Shown piece by piece: positions 8,430 to 16,230 of a stretch of DNA of 64,000 nt. This DNA comes from JBFWWP01 sp050246115 (GTDB lineage: Bacteria; Planctomycetota; UBA8108; UBA1146; JAJFFE01): the NCBI GenBank assembly GCA_050246115.1, contig JBFWWP010000016.1:71263-135262 (forward strand). Direction: 5' to 3'. Under the pieces are notes generated by a model that was given only the letters and a program-made list of their open reading frames with translations, had not been told where the DNA came from and searched no databases. Position 1 is the first letter of the stretch, and every line of letters starts with the position of its first letter. The position numbers and the translations under genes were made by a program.

Positions 8430-9125
8430 ATGCGCTGCTGGTACTGCGAGCATGCCTTCGACCTCACCGCCGTGACTCGGTTGGGAATGATGAAGGGGCG
8501 CCCGCAAGAACGAGGCGGCCCCTTCCGTACGTACCGCTGTCCGACCTGCCAGCGGGAGAGTCGGATCGAAGTCACGCGGGGTGGACGTTGGTTTGCATCG
8601 CCCGCCAAGGACATCGGGATCGCGGACTTCTTGTTCGGTTGGATCGAGCCGCTCACTCCCGACGACATGCTGCGTATGGTCGACTGGCACCATCGCTTCG
8701 CGGACCGACGTCGGCACTTCTTCGAGCGCGATGGGGATCACCGCTATTCACGCCGCGGGTTGGTCGACTGGCTGCGGCGCCTTTGGGTTTCCAAGTCGCG
8801 GCGAGTGGCGGCCGATGCGACGCCGGCCAACGGACCACCGCAGGAAGGTGCAGCTCACGATGCGGCAGCGGGCGCCGAACCGCCGTGGCCGAGGACCGCG
8901 CCGGCGCACCCGTATCGCGTTCTCGGGCTCGACCACGGGGCGTCCGAAGGGGAGATTCGAGCGGCCTTCCGGCGGCTGGCGCGGCGCTACCACCCGGACA
9001 AGCTGCGCGACTCGGACGCGAAGACGTTGGAGTTGGCTTCGCGTCGGCTCGCCGAGCTGGTGCGCGCGTACGACTCCCTGGCCAAACGCGATGAGGGTCG
9101 CCGGAAGCCCGGTGAGTCGTCCTGA
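8430..9125 (+). CDS. Zinc-finger J-domain protein
   Basis: A 231-residue protein with two parts. The N-terminus has a four-Cys zinc ribbon (C3, C6, C37, C40). After a basic middle and a Pro/Ala linker comes a C-terminal J domain (about residues 166-225: HPYRVLGLDHGAS..., helix III with the essential H-P-D in YHPDK). The J domain should stimulate a DnaK-type chaperone; the zinc ribbon may bind a client or nucleic acid. Start ATG at 8430, six bases after queA, so it is likely on the same transcript. No DnaK or GrpE is nearby. The architecture differs from class I DnaJ, whose J domain is N-terminal. Confidence 0.85.
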   Translation: MRCWYCEHAFDLTAVTRLGMMKGRPQERGGPFRTYRCPTCQRESRIEVTRGGRWFASPAKDIGIADFLFGWIEPLTPDDMLRMVDWHHRFADRRRHFFERDGDHRYSRRGLVDWLRRLWVSKSRRVAADATPANGPPQEGAAHDAAAGAEPPWPRTAPAHPYRVLGLDHGASEGEIRAAFRRLARRYHPDKLRDSDAKTLELASRRLAELVRAYDSLAKRDEGRRKPGESS

Positions 9126-9153
9126 GACCGGGGAGCGCCACGGTCTGGGGCAA

Positions 9154-9179
9154 GTCCGCGGGCGAGCGGCCCGGCGGAC
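9154..9179. terminator. Hairpin between convergent genes
   Basis: gtccgcgggc pairs with gcccggcggac across a short gagcg loop, one bulge. It lies in the 58-bp gap between the J-domain gene (plus) and the FlaG-like gene (minus), the expected place for a shared terminator. No long T-run follows on either strand. Confidence 0.5.
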
Positions 9180-9183
9180 CGCG

Positions 9184-9705
9184 TCATGCGTACACGTCGA
9201 GCTGGCTGCCGATGTGCTCCTCGAAGCGACGCGCGAGTTCGATCCGCGACTCGGAAGGGACGCTGCGGATCGTTTCCGCGGTTTCGCGGTCAATGATCTG
9301 GCTCTGGAAGCGCACCCTCAGCTCGGGGTAGATCGAGTACGTGAAGCCGCGCCTCGGCTGAGTTTCGACCTCGACCTCGACTTCGGTCTCCGCGGACGCT
9401 CGCGGCTCCCGTTCCTCGACACGCTCGGCCCGTTGGGTGCCCGCAGGTTCATTCGGCTCTGGGTCGCCGAGGCCGATCGTCGACCGGTCCGGGGGCGACG
9501 TTGCCGTGCGGGTTCCGTTCTGGGCGCGTCGTTGGCCGGCCGTCCGTTCGGTCGGGTCGAGGCGGCGGGTCGCGAGTTCGACCGGTCGCTGATGACCGGC
9601 CGCGTGATGCGCCGGTCGGTCACGGTCCGCCGTGTCGCGCAGCACGGCTGCGGACGGAATCGGGGGGACGGGCGCAACCGGTCCGAGGGAGGCGAGTGGT
9701 TCCAT
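9184..9705 (-). CDS. FlaG-like protein
   Basis: A 173-residue protein with a long, low-complexity, Pro/Arg/Glu-rich N-terminal half and a compact C-terminal domain. The C-terminus (YPELRVRFQSQIIDRETAE, then TIRSVPSESRIELARRFEEH) resembles FlaG, in which a strand pair with I-D-x-E-T-x-E-x-I-R-x-I-P-S-E leads into an amphipathic helix. FlaG proteins influence flagellar filament length. The ATG at 9705 has ggga upstream; the longer frame above it has unlikely codon use. No flagellar gene is near, so the assignment rests on the C-terminal motif alone. Confidence 0.6.
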   Translation of the reverse strand: MEPLASLGPVAPVPPIPSAAVLRDTADRDRPAHHAAGHQRPVELATRRLDPTERTAGQRRAQNGTRTATSPPDRSTIGLGDPEPNEPAGTQRAERVEEREPRASAETEVEVEVETQPRRGFTYSIYPELRVRFQSQIIDRETAETIRSVPSESRIELARRFEEHIGSQLDVYA

Positions 9706-9968
9706 CCGAGGACTCCCGCTTCTGCGTGGGGAAGAGGCACTGAAGAATAGCATCGCGTCGCGCAACTCGGCGAATCGGAACCGCGCGTGGCCTGCCACAC
9801 TTCTGCCCAAGCAGCTTTGGCAAAACGACTTCCGCTGATCATACGGGCGCGGTCGCGGGCCGCTGATGGGAGAGTGGCGGTGCGCCACCGCCGTTTCCCG
9901 CTCGAGGAATGGGGAGGCGCGGCGGTGCGGGCAGTCCGCGGGCGACGGTCGGGCTGAGACTCCCGACG

Positions 9969-10877
9969 CTACAACTCGAAGTCGTCGTCTTCGAGGTTCG
10001 ATATCGGGGCGCGGTCGGCGCGCGAGTTCTCGCGGGGCCGGCGCGAGGCGTCGCCGCTCGACCCGGATTCCTCGTCTCGACTGCGCGTCGAGTGGGTCGG
10101 CTTGTCGTCGGCATCTGCCGGAGGGGCGAACTGTCCGCCGGTCAGCAGGACCCTCTCGTTCAAGCGGTGGTAGTAGTCGCACGCCCGAATCAACTCGAGG
10201 GCCGTCGTCTCGGGGAACGACGCGACCTCGACCCGCACTCCCCGCGAGTGCAAGTAGTGCGTGAGCGACACGAAGTCCCCGTCTCCGGTGACGAGGATCA
10301 CGACGTCGACCTTGTCCGCCAAGGCCACTGCGTCCAGCGACATGCCGAGGTCCCAGTCGCCCTTCTGCGAGCCGTCGGAGCGCTCGATCAACACCTTCTT
10401 ACGCACTTCGTAGCCATTGCGGCGCAGGACCTCGACGAACTTGTCCTGCTCCATTCCCGGGCGCTCCACGATGTAGGCAATGGCGCGTGCGAGCATCCGC
10501 CGGCGACTGAGGAAGCTCAAGAGCTTCGAGAACTCGAGCTTCGAGTTGTGAAGGTTCCGCGCGGCGTAGTACATGTTCTGCACGTCGATCAGTACGGCCA
10601 CCCGCTGGTGAGTCAGGACGTCGAAGCCGTCGCTGTGGCCATGCGTTGGCGGGTACCCCGGAAGTGTGTCCCGCGCCGCTCCCGAGCCGCGGTTCTGCAT
10701 CTGTTCGACGGTCTCGAGGCTGCGCCGAATCTCTGCTTGGTGGCGCTTGCGCATGGTCTCGACCTGCGCCTCGAGGTCGGCAATCCGCCGTTGGAGTTGC
10801 TCCACGGTCGATAGGTCCACGCTGGGGTCGGCAGGGTTTCCGCCGCCGATACCGGAGCCTGGCGAATAGAAGAGCAT
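9969..10877 (-). CDS. NYN/LabA-type PIN-like protein with N-terminal coiled coil
   Basis: A 302-residue protein. The ATG at 10877 follows a strong ggagg five bases upstream. Residues about 22-65 form a predicted coiled coil (STVEQLQRRIADLEAQVETM...). Then comes an NYN domain with its acidic motifs: VAVLIDVQNMYYAAR (first Asp and Asn), KGDWDLGMSLDAV, VILVTGDGDFVSL and the later FPETTALELIRACDYYHRL. These Asp residues form the metal site of PIN-like RNases. The tail is charged and disordered. The family includes LabA and putative RNA-processing or decay enzymes; the target here is unknown. Confidence 0.87.
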   Translation of the reverse strand: MLFYSPGSGIGGGNPADPSVDLSTVEQLQRRIADLEAQVETMRKRHQAEIRRSLETVEQMQNRGSGAARDTLPGYPPTHGHSDGFDVLTHQRVAVLIDVQNMYYAARNLHNSKLEFSKLLSFLSRRRMLARAIAYIVERPGMEQDKFVEVLRRNGYEVRKKVLIERSDGSQKGDWDLGMSLDAVALADKVDVVILVTGDGDFVSLTHYLHSRGVRVEVASFPETTALELIRACDYYHRLNERVLLTGGQFAPPADADDKPTHSTRSRDEESGSSGDASRRPRENSRADRAPISNLEDDDFEL

Positions 10878-11062
10878 CGAATCCTCCGTCGAAGCGGCGT
10901 TACCGAGGTGAAGGTGCCAGCGAGGGGGCGCGCGGCTTCCGAATCCATCGCCGACGGGCCCGTCGCAGGGCGGCCCGTCGCAGAGTGGCAAAGCGGGGTC
11001 GAAGGCGACCGCCGCCGGGGCATGATACCGGCACTCGGTCGCGGCGGGAATCCAAGGACGGA

Positions 11063-11210
11063 AACTCGTCTCCAAGGGGTTTTCGCAAAGCCCCCTCGCG
11101 ATCGCGGCTTCGCCGCGATCGCCTCACCCACAAACGCTCGCCTTCGGCTTTGTGGCGCCCGGCGCGAGCCGGAGTGGTTCGTGAATGCGCGTGATTTGGG
11201 ACTCAGTCTG
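11063..11210. repeat. Dispersed intergenic hairpin repeat, copy B
   Basis: Best copy of the family. Three hairpins in a row: ggggttttcgcaaagcccc near 11077; a perfect 11-bp stem gcgatcgcggc/gccgcgatcgc with ttc loop at 11098-11122; and ccacaaa...tttgtgg enclosing gccttcggc near 11126-11156. It ends with gcgcgtgatttgggactc, a few bases before the deoC stop codon. Copy D at 33228 keeps the same three hairpins with different bases in the stems. Confidence 0.7.
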
Positions 11211-12128
11211 TCAGTAGCCCCGCGCAGGGCCAGTGGAACCGGGGCCCGTGACGATCGCGACGCTCGCGCTCGCACCGATCCGGCTGGCGCCGCTCCGGAG
11301 CATGAGAAGCGCATCGTCCGTGGTTCGGACGCCGCCGGACGCCTTGACCCCCATCGCCGCTCCGACTTCCCGGCGCATGAGTCGCACGTCGTCGGCCGTA
11401 GCGCCTCCCGACGAAAAGCCGGTCGAGGTCTTCACGAAGGAGGCACCGGCCTCCTTCGCCAAACGGCAGGCGATGACTTTCTGGGGCTCATCCAGGAGGC
11501 AGGTCTCGAGGATCACCTTGGTGACGATCCGCGGACCAGCGGCCTCGACCACCTCGAGAATGTCGTGCGCGACGTACCCGTGCCGGCCTGCCTTCAGCAT
11601 GCCGATCGCAAGCACCATGTCGATCTCGGTCGCTCCCTCTTCGATCGCGCGCCGAGTCTCGTAGGCCTTGACATCGCTCAGGGTCGCTCCGAGCGGGAAG
11701 CCGACCACCGCGCACACCTTCACGCCCGAGTTTCCGACTACTTGGGAAGCGAGACGCACGTGACTCGAGTTCACGCACACCGACTTGAAGCGGTACTGGA
11801 CCGCCTCGTGACAGAGTTGTTCGACGTCCGCCGGCGTGGCGTCGGGCTTGAGCAGCGTGTGGTCGATGAAGTCGGCGAGGCTACCCAAGGCGGACGAGAC
11901 TTCGGGCTCCACGGGTCCGTGCCCCAGGGGCAGCGTCCCGACGCGATCGGGCGCCTCACGCAGGAGGTCGACGGGTGGGCAACGCACGCAGCGGAATTGA
12001 GTGTCGTTCAGCGGATCGGTCAGCCAGCGCGGTACTTCGCCCACGGACTTCGCCGCCGACGCGCCCAGCTCACCGACGACGCGGTCGGTGATCGCGTCGA
12101 CCAACCGGGCCAGGTCTCGCTCATTCAT
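11211..12128 (-). CDS. deoC: Deoxyribose-phosphate aldolase with BMC targeting extension
   Basis: Class I aldolase cleaving 2-deoxyribose 5-phosphate to acetaldehyde and glyceraldehyde 3-phosphate, or a related substrate. The core starts near residue 84 (LADFIDHTLLKPDAT). The Schiff-base Lys is K233 in FVKTSTGF, the second active-site Lys K262 in GVKASGGVRT, and the acidic partner D170 in TEIDMV. At 305 residues it exceeds the usual 220-260 by an N-terminal extension: an amphipathic helix (DLARLVDAITDRVVGEL) of the type that targets cargo to microcompartments, then a linker with C47 and C50. The ATG overlaps the end of the vertex-protein gene by eight bases. Being last in a BMC operon, it is probably encapsulated cargo. 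Confidence 0.93.
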   Translation of the reverse strand: MNERDLARLVDAITDRVVGELGASAAKSVGEVPRWLTDPLNDTQFRCVRCPPVDLLREAPDRVGTLPLGHGPVEPEVSSALGSLADFIDHTLLKPDATPADVEQLCHEAVQYRFKSVCVNSSHVRLASQVVGNSGVKVCAVVGFPLGATLSDVKAYETRRAIEEGATEIDMVLAIGMLKAGRHGYVAHDILEVVEAAGPRIVTKVILETCLLDEPQKVIACRLAKEAGASFVKTSTGFSSGGATADDVRLMRREVGAAMGVKASGGVRTTDDALLMLRSGASRIGASASVAIVTGPGSTGPARGY

Positions 12129-12429
12129 GGCGGGTGCTTTCTAGCGGGTGAGGGGGCAGCTTGGGCAACTCCAATGCGTCGACGATGCCGACGATCACCG
12201 CTTGGATCGGAAGTTCTTCGTCGCCGAACAGGAGTCGCGCCGACGAGCCCTCTTTGTTGACGAGCACGCGGTCCCCAGGCCCGGACTCCACTCGGTCCAC
12301 CGCCAGGAAGGTGGGGCCGATCGGCCGACCGCTCGCATCTTCCTCGCGCACCACGAGGATCTTCTTGCCGTCGAGGCGCAGGTTCTTGCGTGTGGCGAAG
12401 AGGCTGCCGGTCACCGTTGCAATGATCAC
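12121..12429 (-). CDS. EutN/CcmL-family microcompartment vertex protein (1)
   Basis: A 102-residue BMC-P protein; pentamers of this family cap the vertices of the polyhedral shell. The N-terminus is typical (IIATVTGSLFATRKNLRLDG, with the conserved A-T-R-K), followed by KILVV, the F-L-A-V-D-R-V-E-S-G-P-G-D-R-V-L-V core and the closing strand QAVIVGIVDALEL. A 12-residue tail after the core is longer than in the other two copies. Start GTG at 12429 with ggag upstream. It overlaps deoC by eight bases. Confidence 0.95.
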   Translation of the reverse strand: MIIATVTGSLFATRKNLRLDGKKILVVREEDASGRPIGPTFLAVDRVESGPGDRVLVNKEGSSARLLFGDEELPIQAVIVGIVDALELPKLPPHPLESTRHE

Positions 12430-12451
12430 AGGGTCTCCGATTCCGACACGA

Positions 12452-12724
12452 TCAACTTCGATCCTCGACGCCCTCGACGATGCCGACGATCGCCGCGTCG
12501 ACCGGCGCCTCCTTACAGTTGGGCATGGCCAGCACTGCCTCGCGAGCCGTAACGTAGAACACGCGCTCGCCCGGCCCGGCGCCGACGGTGTCGACGGCGA
12601 TCAGCAGGCGGTCGAAGGGTTCCCCGGCGGCACTCTCCGGGCGTAGGATCTGCAAGGTCCGCCCCGCGAGTGCCGGGTGCTTACGGGTGGCCCAGACCGT
12701 GCCCACGACCGTGGCGAAGTTCAT
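12452..12724 (-). CDS. EutN/CcmL-family microcompartment vertex protein (2)
   Basis: A 90-residue BMC-P protein with N-terminus NFATVVGTVWATRKHPALAG, the LIAVDTVGAGPGERVFYV core and DAAIVGIVEGVE at the end. The ATG overlaps the TGA of the isomerase gene (ATGA at 12721-12724), so it is translated by coupling. A Cys in AMPNCKEAPVD is unique to this copy. Three non-identical vertex proteins in one operon suggest a heterogeneous shell or specialised vertices. Hexameric (BMC-H) shell genes are not in the window. Confidence 0.95.
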   Translation of the reverse strand: MNFATVVGTVWATRKHPALAGRTLQILRPESAAGEPFDRLLIAVDTVGAGPGERVFYVTAREAVLAMPNCKEAPVDAAIVGIVEGVEDRS

Positions 12725-13599
12725 GGCGTTGCCCCTCGTTGCAGCGCTTCGCCGCGGTTGCCGGGAGCTGCCGTGCCCTCGATGAGAGCGACTCGGCGCG
12801 CGTGGCGTCCGTCCCCGAACGGCGTAGCCAAGAACGTGTCGACGATCGCCACCGCCAGGGCGCGTCCGATCAGTCCAGCCCCGAGGGTCAGCACCTGCGC
12901 ATGGTTGTGCTCGCGTGCGTTACGCGCTTCGAACTCGTTGTGACACGCGGCGGCACGCACGCCGGGCACCTTGTTCGCGGCCATCGCCGAGCCGATCCCG
13001 GCGCCGTCCACCACGATGCCCGCCGCCACCGAACCGGCCCGCACGTGCTCCGCGACCGCGCGCGCAAACACCGGATAGTCGCAGGCGTCCGTCGAATGGG
13101 TGCCACAGTCGACGACCTCGAAGCCGCGCTCGACGAGATGCGTCTTGAGTGCTTCCTTGAGCGCAAACCCGCCGTGATCGGCGCCCACGGCAATCGCGTC
13201 GCGAGCGCCGGCGGACCGGGTCGGGGCAACGTCGGTGGCGGAGACTCCGATGTCCCGGATGGCCGTGGGGGCGCGCGGCGGCGCGCGGTTGAGTTCCCGC
13301 TCGTAGGTCTCGCGGGCGAGTGGCGTGAAGCGAGTCTCCGGCGGGAACGTCGACGAGCGGCCGGCGCGGATCCACTCCGCGACGTCGCTCTCGGTCACGA
13401 TGCTCGGGCCGCGCACGGGCGGAGTGAGCGGAGCCGGCGCCGCCGCGCGGGGCGGCGCAGACGACATGGGCGCAGACGACATGGGCGCCGACGAGGCGAC
13501 GGGAGGCTTGGCCGGCGCTTGCGACGGGGCCAGGGCGCGGAGTTCGTCCTCGAGCGCGCGCTGGACTCGTCGGCGGATCTCTTCGCGGTCGATCGTCAT
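12721..13599 (-). CDS. RpiB/LacAB-like sugar-phosphate isomerase fused to BMC targeting segment
   Basis: A 292-residue protein with three parts. Residues 4-23 are a charged amphipathic helix (REEIRRRVQRALEDELRAL), a likely shell-targeting peptide, followed by a Pro/Ala/Ser linker. Residues about 67-105 contain VTESDVAEW...PPETRFTPLARETYERE, resembling the T-P-x-A-R-E segment at the N-terminus of EutT-type BMC proteins. Residues about 133-277 are the RpiB domain: GADHGGFALK (H142), CDYPVFA, AANKVPGVRAA, REHNHAQVL (H231) and GRHARRV. The usual catalytic Cys and Thr of C-G-T-G-x-G are D198 and A200 here (VDGAGIG), so ribose 5-phosphate isomerase activity is doubtful. The ATG at 13599 is five bases after the preceding stop. 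Confidence 0.85.
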   Translation of the reverse strand: MTIDREEIRRRVQRALEDELRALAPSQAPAKPPVASSAPMSSAPMSSAPPRAAAPAPLTPPVRGPSIVTESDVAEWIRAGRSSTFPPETRFTPLARETYERELNRAPPRAPTAIRDIGVSATDVAPTRSAGARDAIAVGADHGGFALKEALKTHLVERGFEVVDCGTHSTDACDYPVFARAVAEHVRAGSVAAGIVVDGAGIGSAMAANKVPGVRAAACHNEFEARNAREHNHAQVLTLGAGLIGRALAVAIVDTFLATPFGDGRHARRVALIEGTAAPGNRGEALQRGATP

Positions 13600-13604
13600 C
13601 GGCG

Positions 13605-13874
13605 TCAGCGAATCCACTCGAGGTTGTCGACGATCGCCATGATCACGGCATCTACGGGACGATCGCGGGTCTTGTCGGTTTGGCGGGCCGACGAGCCCTG
13701 AGCCACCAGCACGAACTCCCCGACCCCGGCTCCCAACGTGTCGATGGCGACCACATGCGCTCCGGTCGGCTTGCCATCCAACTCATGGCGTTCGACGATG
13801 AGAAGCGGCAACCCCTCGATCCGAGGATCCTTGCGCGTTGCCCAGATCGACCCGACGATGCGTCCGTAGATCAT
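13605..13874 (-). CDS. EutN/CcmL-family microcompartment vertex protein (3)
   Basis: First gene of the BMC operon, 89 residues. The N-terminus is MIYGRIVGSIWATRKDPRIEG, then LLIVERHELDG, VVAIDTLGAGVGEFVLVA and DAVIMAIVDNLEW. The ATG at 13874 was chosen because it gives the family length; the open frame continues upstream but is Arg/Pro-rich and unrelated. A gaggag motif lies 11 bases upstream. The isomerase ATG follows five bases after its stop. Confidence 0.95.
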   Translation of the reverse strand: MIYGRIVGSIWATRKDPRIEGLPLLIVERHELDGKPTGAHVVAIDTLGAGVGEFVLVAQGSSARQTDKTRDRPVDAVIMAIVDNLEWIR

Positions 13875-14208
13875 GCGGTGTCTTGCTCCTCGCGGGTGCC
13901 GCGGCCCCCGCCTCTGCTCCGGAGCGCTGCACGCTGTACTCGGGTGGCGCTCGGTGTCGGTTGACGCCGGGTGGGCGAAGCGAGTCGTGTCGTCGACTTG
14001 CCCTCCTTGGCGGTGGGCGACAGATTGCGCGGATCTCACGGTGAATGCAAGCGCACGGTCGCGCGTGCGCGCCCGGCGGTTCGTGCCCCAGGGTCAGCCA
14101 CGTCGATACCGTGGGTTTCGGCGAAGCCGGTCGCCCCCCGGTCGGGCGCGTTTCGCGGCGCCACGCCCCCGCTTCTGACGGGTGCTCGCCCGCCCAGCCT
14201 GGACACCG
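13875..14208. other. Upstream region of the BMC operon, no gene seen
   Basis: A 334-bp GC-rich gap between the AlkD gene stop and the first vertex-protein gene, all neighbours on the minus strand. It should hold the BMC operon promoter, but no convincing -35/-10 pair or operator palindrome was recognised. A short inverted motif cgcacggtcgcgcgtgcg lies near 14050. Confidence 0.4.
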
Positions 14209-14928
14209 TCAGTCCAGGTTCGCGCTCAGCCCCAGGCGGCGCAGTTGTTTCGCACCCTCGCGCAGGCTCAGCCCCGACAGGCGATCCCGGTGATCGGTCA
14301 AGAACTGGGCGACGGCGGCAGGGGCATGGTACGAGTATTCGCGGAGTGCCCAACCGATGGCCTTGCGAATGAAGAAGTCCGTATCGCTGGCCCGCGCTCG
14401 GCAGTACCGGAACAGTCGCGCCGCGTCCGTTTCCTGCTTGTGCCGGATCTGCGCGATGACGGCGCTGCGTCTGAGCCACAGGTCTTCGTGTTCGACCCAG
14501 CCATCGAGAACTTTCGCAACGACCCGCCGCTCCGCCAAGAACGCGGCTCCGACGAGGTGGATCGCTACCGGGTCGACGACATCCCACCAAGCGCCGCTCC
14601 GAATCATGTGTTCGTAGAGATCGAGCAGGTCGACGCCAATGAGCCGCTTGTGGGCCATGGCGTAGTCGATCGCCAGGTAGCGTTCCTCCCGATGCGGGAG
14701 GTTCCAGAGGGCCGTGACGACGCGCCGGTAGTCGTCGCAGGACCTCGCCGGATGACGCCGCTTCAGCTCGCGCAGGATGGGCACGCGGTCCGGCTTCTGA
14801 ACGCCCCAGAATGGGCTGGTGGTCTTCATGTAGGCTGCCATCGCGACGGCCTTGTGGGGGTCGCGGCGCAACTCGAGCTCGTGCTGAACGAACGCGACGG
14901 CGGCGGCCTCGATCGCGGGCTCGGTCAC
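14209..14928 (-). CDS. AlkD-type DNA alkylation repair protein
   Basis: A 239-residue all-helical HEAT-like protein of the AlkD/DNA alkylation repair family, base-excision enzymes that remove bulky or cationic alkylpurines without base flipping. Family traits are KTTSPFWGVQKPDR near residue 34, the central GAWWDVVDPVA segment with the W-D-x-V-D pattern, DLWLRRSAVIAQ and the late DFFIRKAIGWALREYS, whose Asp and Trp correspond to the catalytic region. The start is a GTG at 14928 that overlaps the TGA of the upstream exported-protein gene (GTGA), so the genes are coupled although their roles seem unrelated. Confidence 0.9.
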   Translation of the reverse strand: MTEPAIEAAAVAFVQHELELRRDPHKAVAMAAYMKTTSPFWGVQKPDRVPILRELKRRHPARSCDDYRRVVTALWNLPHREERYLAIDYAMAHKRLIGVDLLDLYEHMIRSGAWWDVVDPVAIHLVGAAFLAERRVVAKVLDGWVEHEDLWLRRSAVIAQIRHKQETDAARLFRYCRARASDTDFFIRKAIGWALREYSYHAPAAVAQFLTDHRDRLSGLSLREGAKQLRRLGLSANLD

Positions 14929-15791
14929 TCTGCGCGGCAACGATCGACCAGTTCGCGCAGGTTCGGGGACATGGCCGGGAAGAACAAGGGCAGCGACATC
15001 TCGAGAGTCAGGGTTTGATCTCGCTCTAGACTGTTCTCGGCCTTGTTCAAGTTGATCAAGTGCGGTTCTTCGTACCGTCCGTGGAACTCGTCGAACGCGA
15101 GGGTTGCCACGAGTTGCCGGTGCTTCTTGTCCAAGGCTAGGCTCGGCACCACTCCCTCGAACGACGCTCGCGGACCGCGGAACACGGCGCGCTGCCGATC
15201 GGGCTTCAGCGGTGAGATGAAGGGGACGAGTTGCCCGTTCTTCACCGTGTGTTGCTTGCCCACGCGGACGCGAGTGACTTCGAGGCCGGCCGACTCGCGC
15301 AGCGGCTTCCACGCCACGTTCGCCCCACCCGCGCGCAGGACGAACGCGTCCCCGAGGTCGGCAACGACCATATGGACCGGTTGCAGGGCTTCGGAATCTG
15401 CCTCCTCCACCCCGGTGTGAAGGAGTTCCAAGCGGAACAACGCCTTGTCGCCGAGGAGCCGCTGGGTCTTCTTGTCGGCCTTCAGCTCGGAGACGATGTC
15501 GTCGGTGGGGCGTTGCGACGCCCAACCGGCCTGGAGCCGCTCGAGCACCCAGCGTTCCCACGCGCTCGGGTACACCGTCAGGCGAAGGCCGAGGTGCGCC
15601 CGGCTGGACTCGACCACCGCCGCCCGCTCGAGAGCGCCGACGTACTCGCTCGCCGCCTGGGCCAACGCTGGTTCCGCCGGCTTTGCCTCGGGATCTTCGC
15701 TCTCTTGGGCGTGGCCGACGCTCGCGCACGTCGCAATCAGTGCGCCGATCAAGCCGACCAAGAAGGCGCCAACGAATCGGTAGCCGCGCAC
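14925..15791 (-). CDS. Hypothetical exported protein
   Basis: A 288-residue protein of unrecognised family. The GTG at 15791 follows aagggaga at good spacing and gives a signal peptide (FVGAFLVGLIGALIATCASVGHAQ) that would end at A-Q. The mature part is acidic and Lys-containing, with strands such as LGLRLTVYPSAWERWVLERL and a C-terminal S-L-P-L-F-F-P segment. No catalytic motif, repeat or lipobox was identified. It is coupled to the AlkD gene by a GTGA overlap and divergent from the DUF4388 gene. Confidence 0.7.
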   Translation of the reverse strand: MRGYRFVGAFLVGLIGALIATCASVGHAQESEDPEAKPAEPALAQAASEYVGALERAAVVESSRAHLGLRLTVYPSAWERWVLERLQAGWASQRPTDDIVSELKADKKTQRLLGDKALFRLELLHTGVEEADSEALQPVHMVVADLGDAFVLRAGGANVAWKPLRESAGLEVTRVRVGKQHTVKNGQLVPFISPLKPDRQRAVFRGPRASFEGVVPSLALDKKHRQLVATLAFDEFHGRYEEPHLINLNKAENSLERDQTLTLEMSLPLFFPAMSPNLRELVDRCRAE

Positions 15792-16230
15792 AGCTCTCCC
15801 TTTCCTGCCCGCCCGAGCAGCCTGCGTTGCTTCAGGCCCACACGGGCTACCCATCCCGAGTTTCGAGACTCGAACCGACCCGGGGTCGAATCGACCTCGG
15901 CCCGCGTGTCAGGCCCGGACCCAGCTGCCTTCGCGACCCCTCGGGCACGCGCGCGGTTGCCGGGTCGGCCGTCTCGTTCGCTCCGATTGTATGCGGCCCG
16001 ACGCAGCGAAACAGCGTGAATCCGCGGACCGGCCCGTCGCGGCGGACGGGTCGATCCGCGGTGGGGGACGAGCCGCGTGGCCGTGTAACCGGCCAATTCC
16101 GCAAGGGCTTGGGGCGTGGGAGCGACTCCGGTCTTTGCCGGAACCGGCAGCCCGGCCCATACTTCCACAGCGCTTTCTCGAGATGCTTCCGCGCTCGTGC
16201 CCACTCGACGTTCCAGGAGACCGGCCACCC
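15792..16230. other. Divergent promoter region, no gene seen
   Basis: A 439-bp gap between the exported-protein gene (minus) and the DUF4388 gene (plus), so it should contain two divergent promoters. It is GC-rich; the long open frames across it have no recognisable domain. An aggaga at 16214 is the only plausible ribosome site, 12 bases before the ATG at 16231. Confidence 0.4.
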
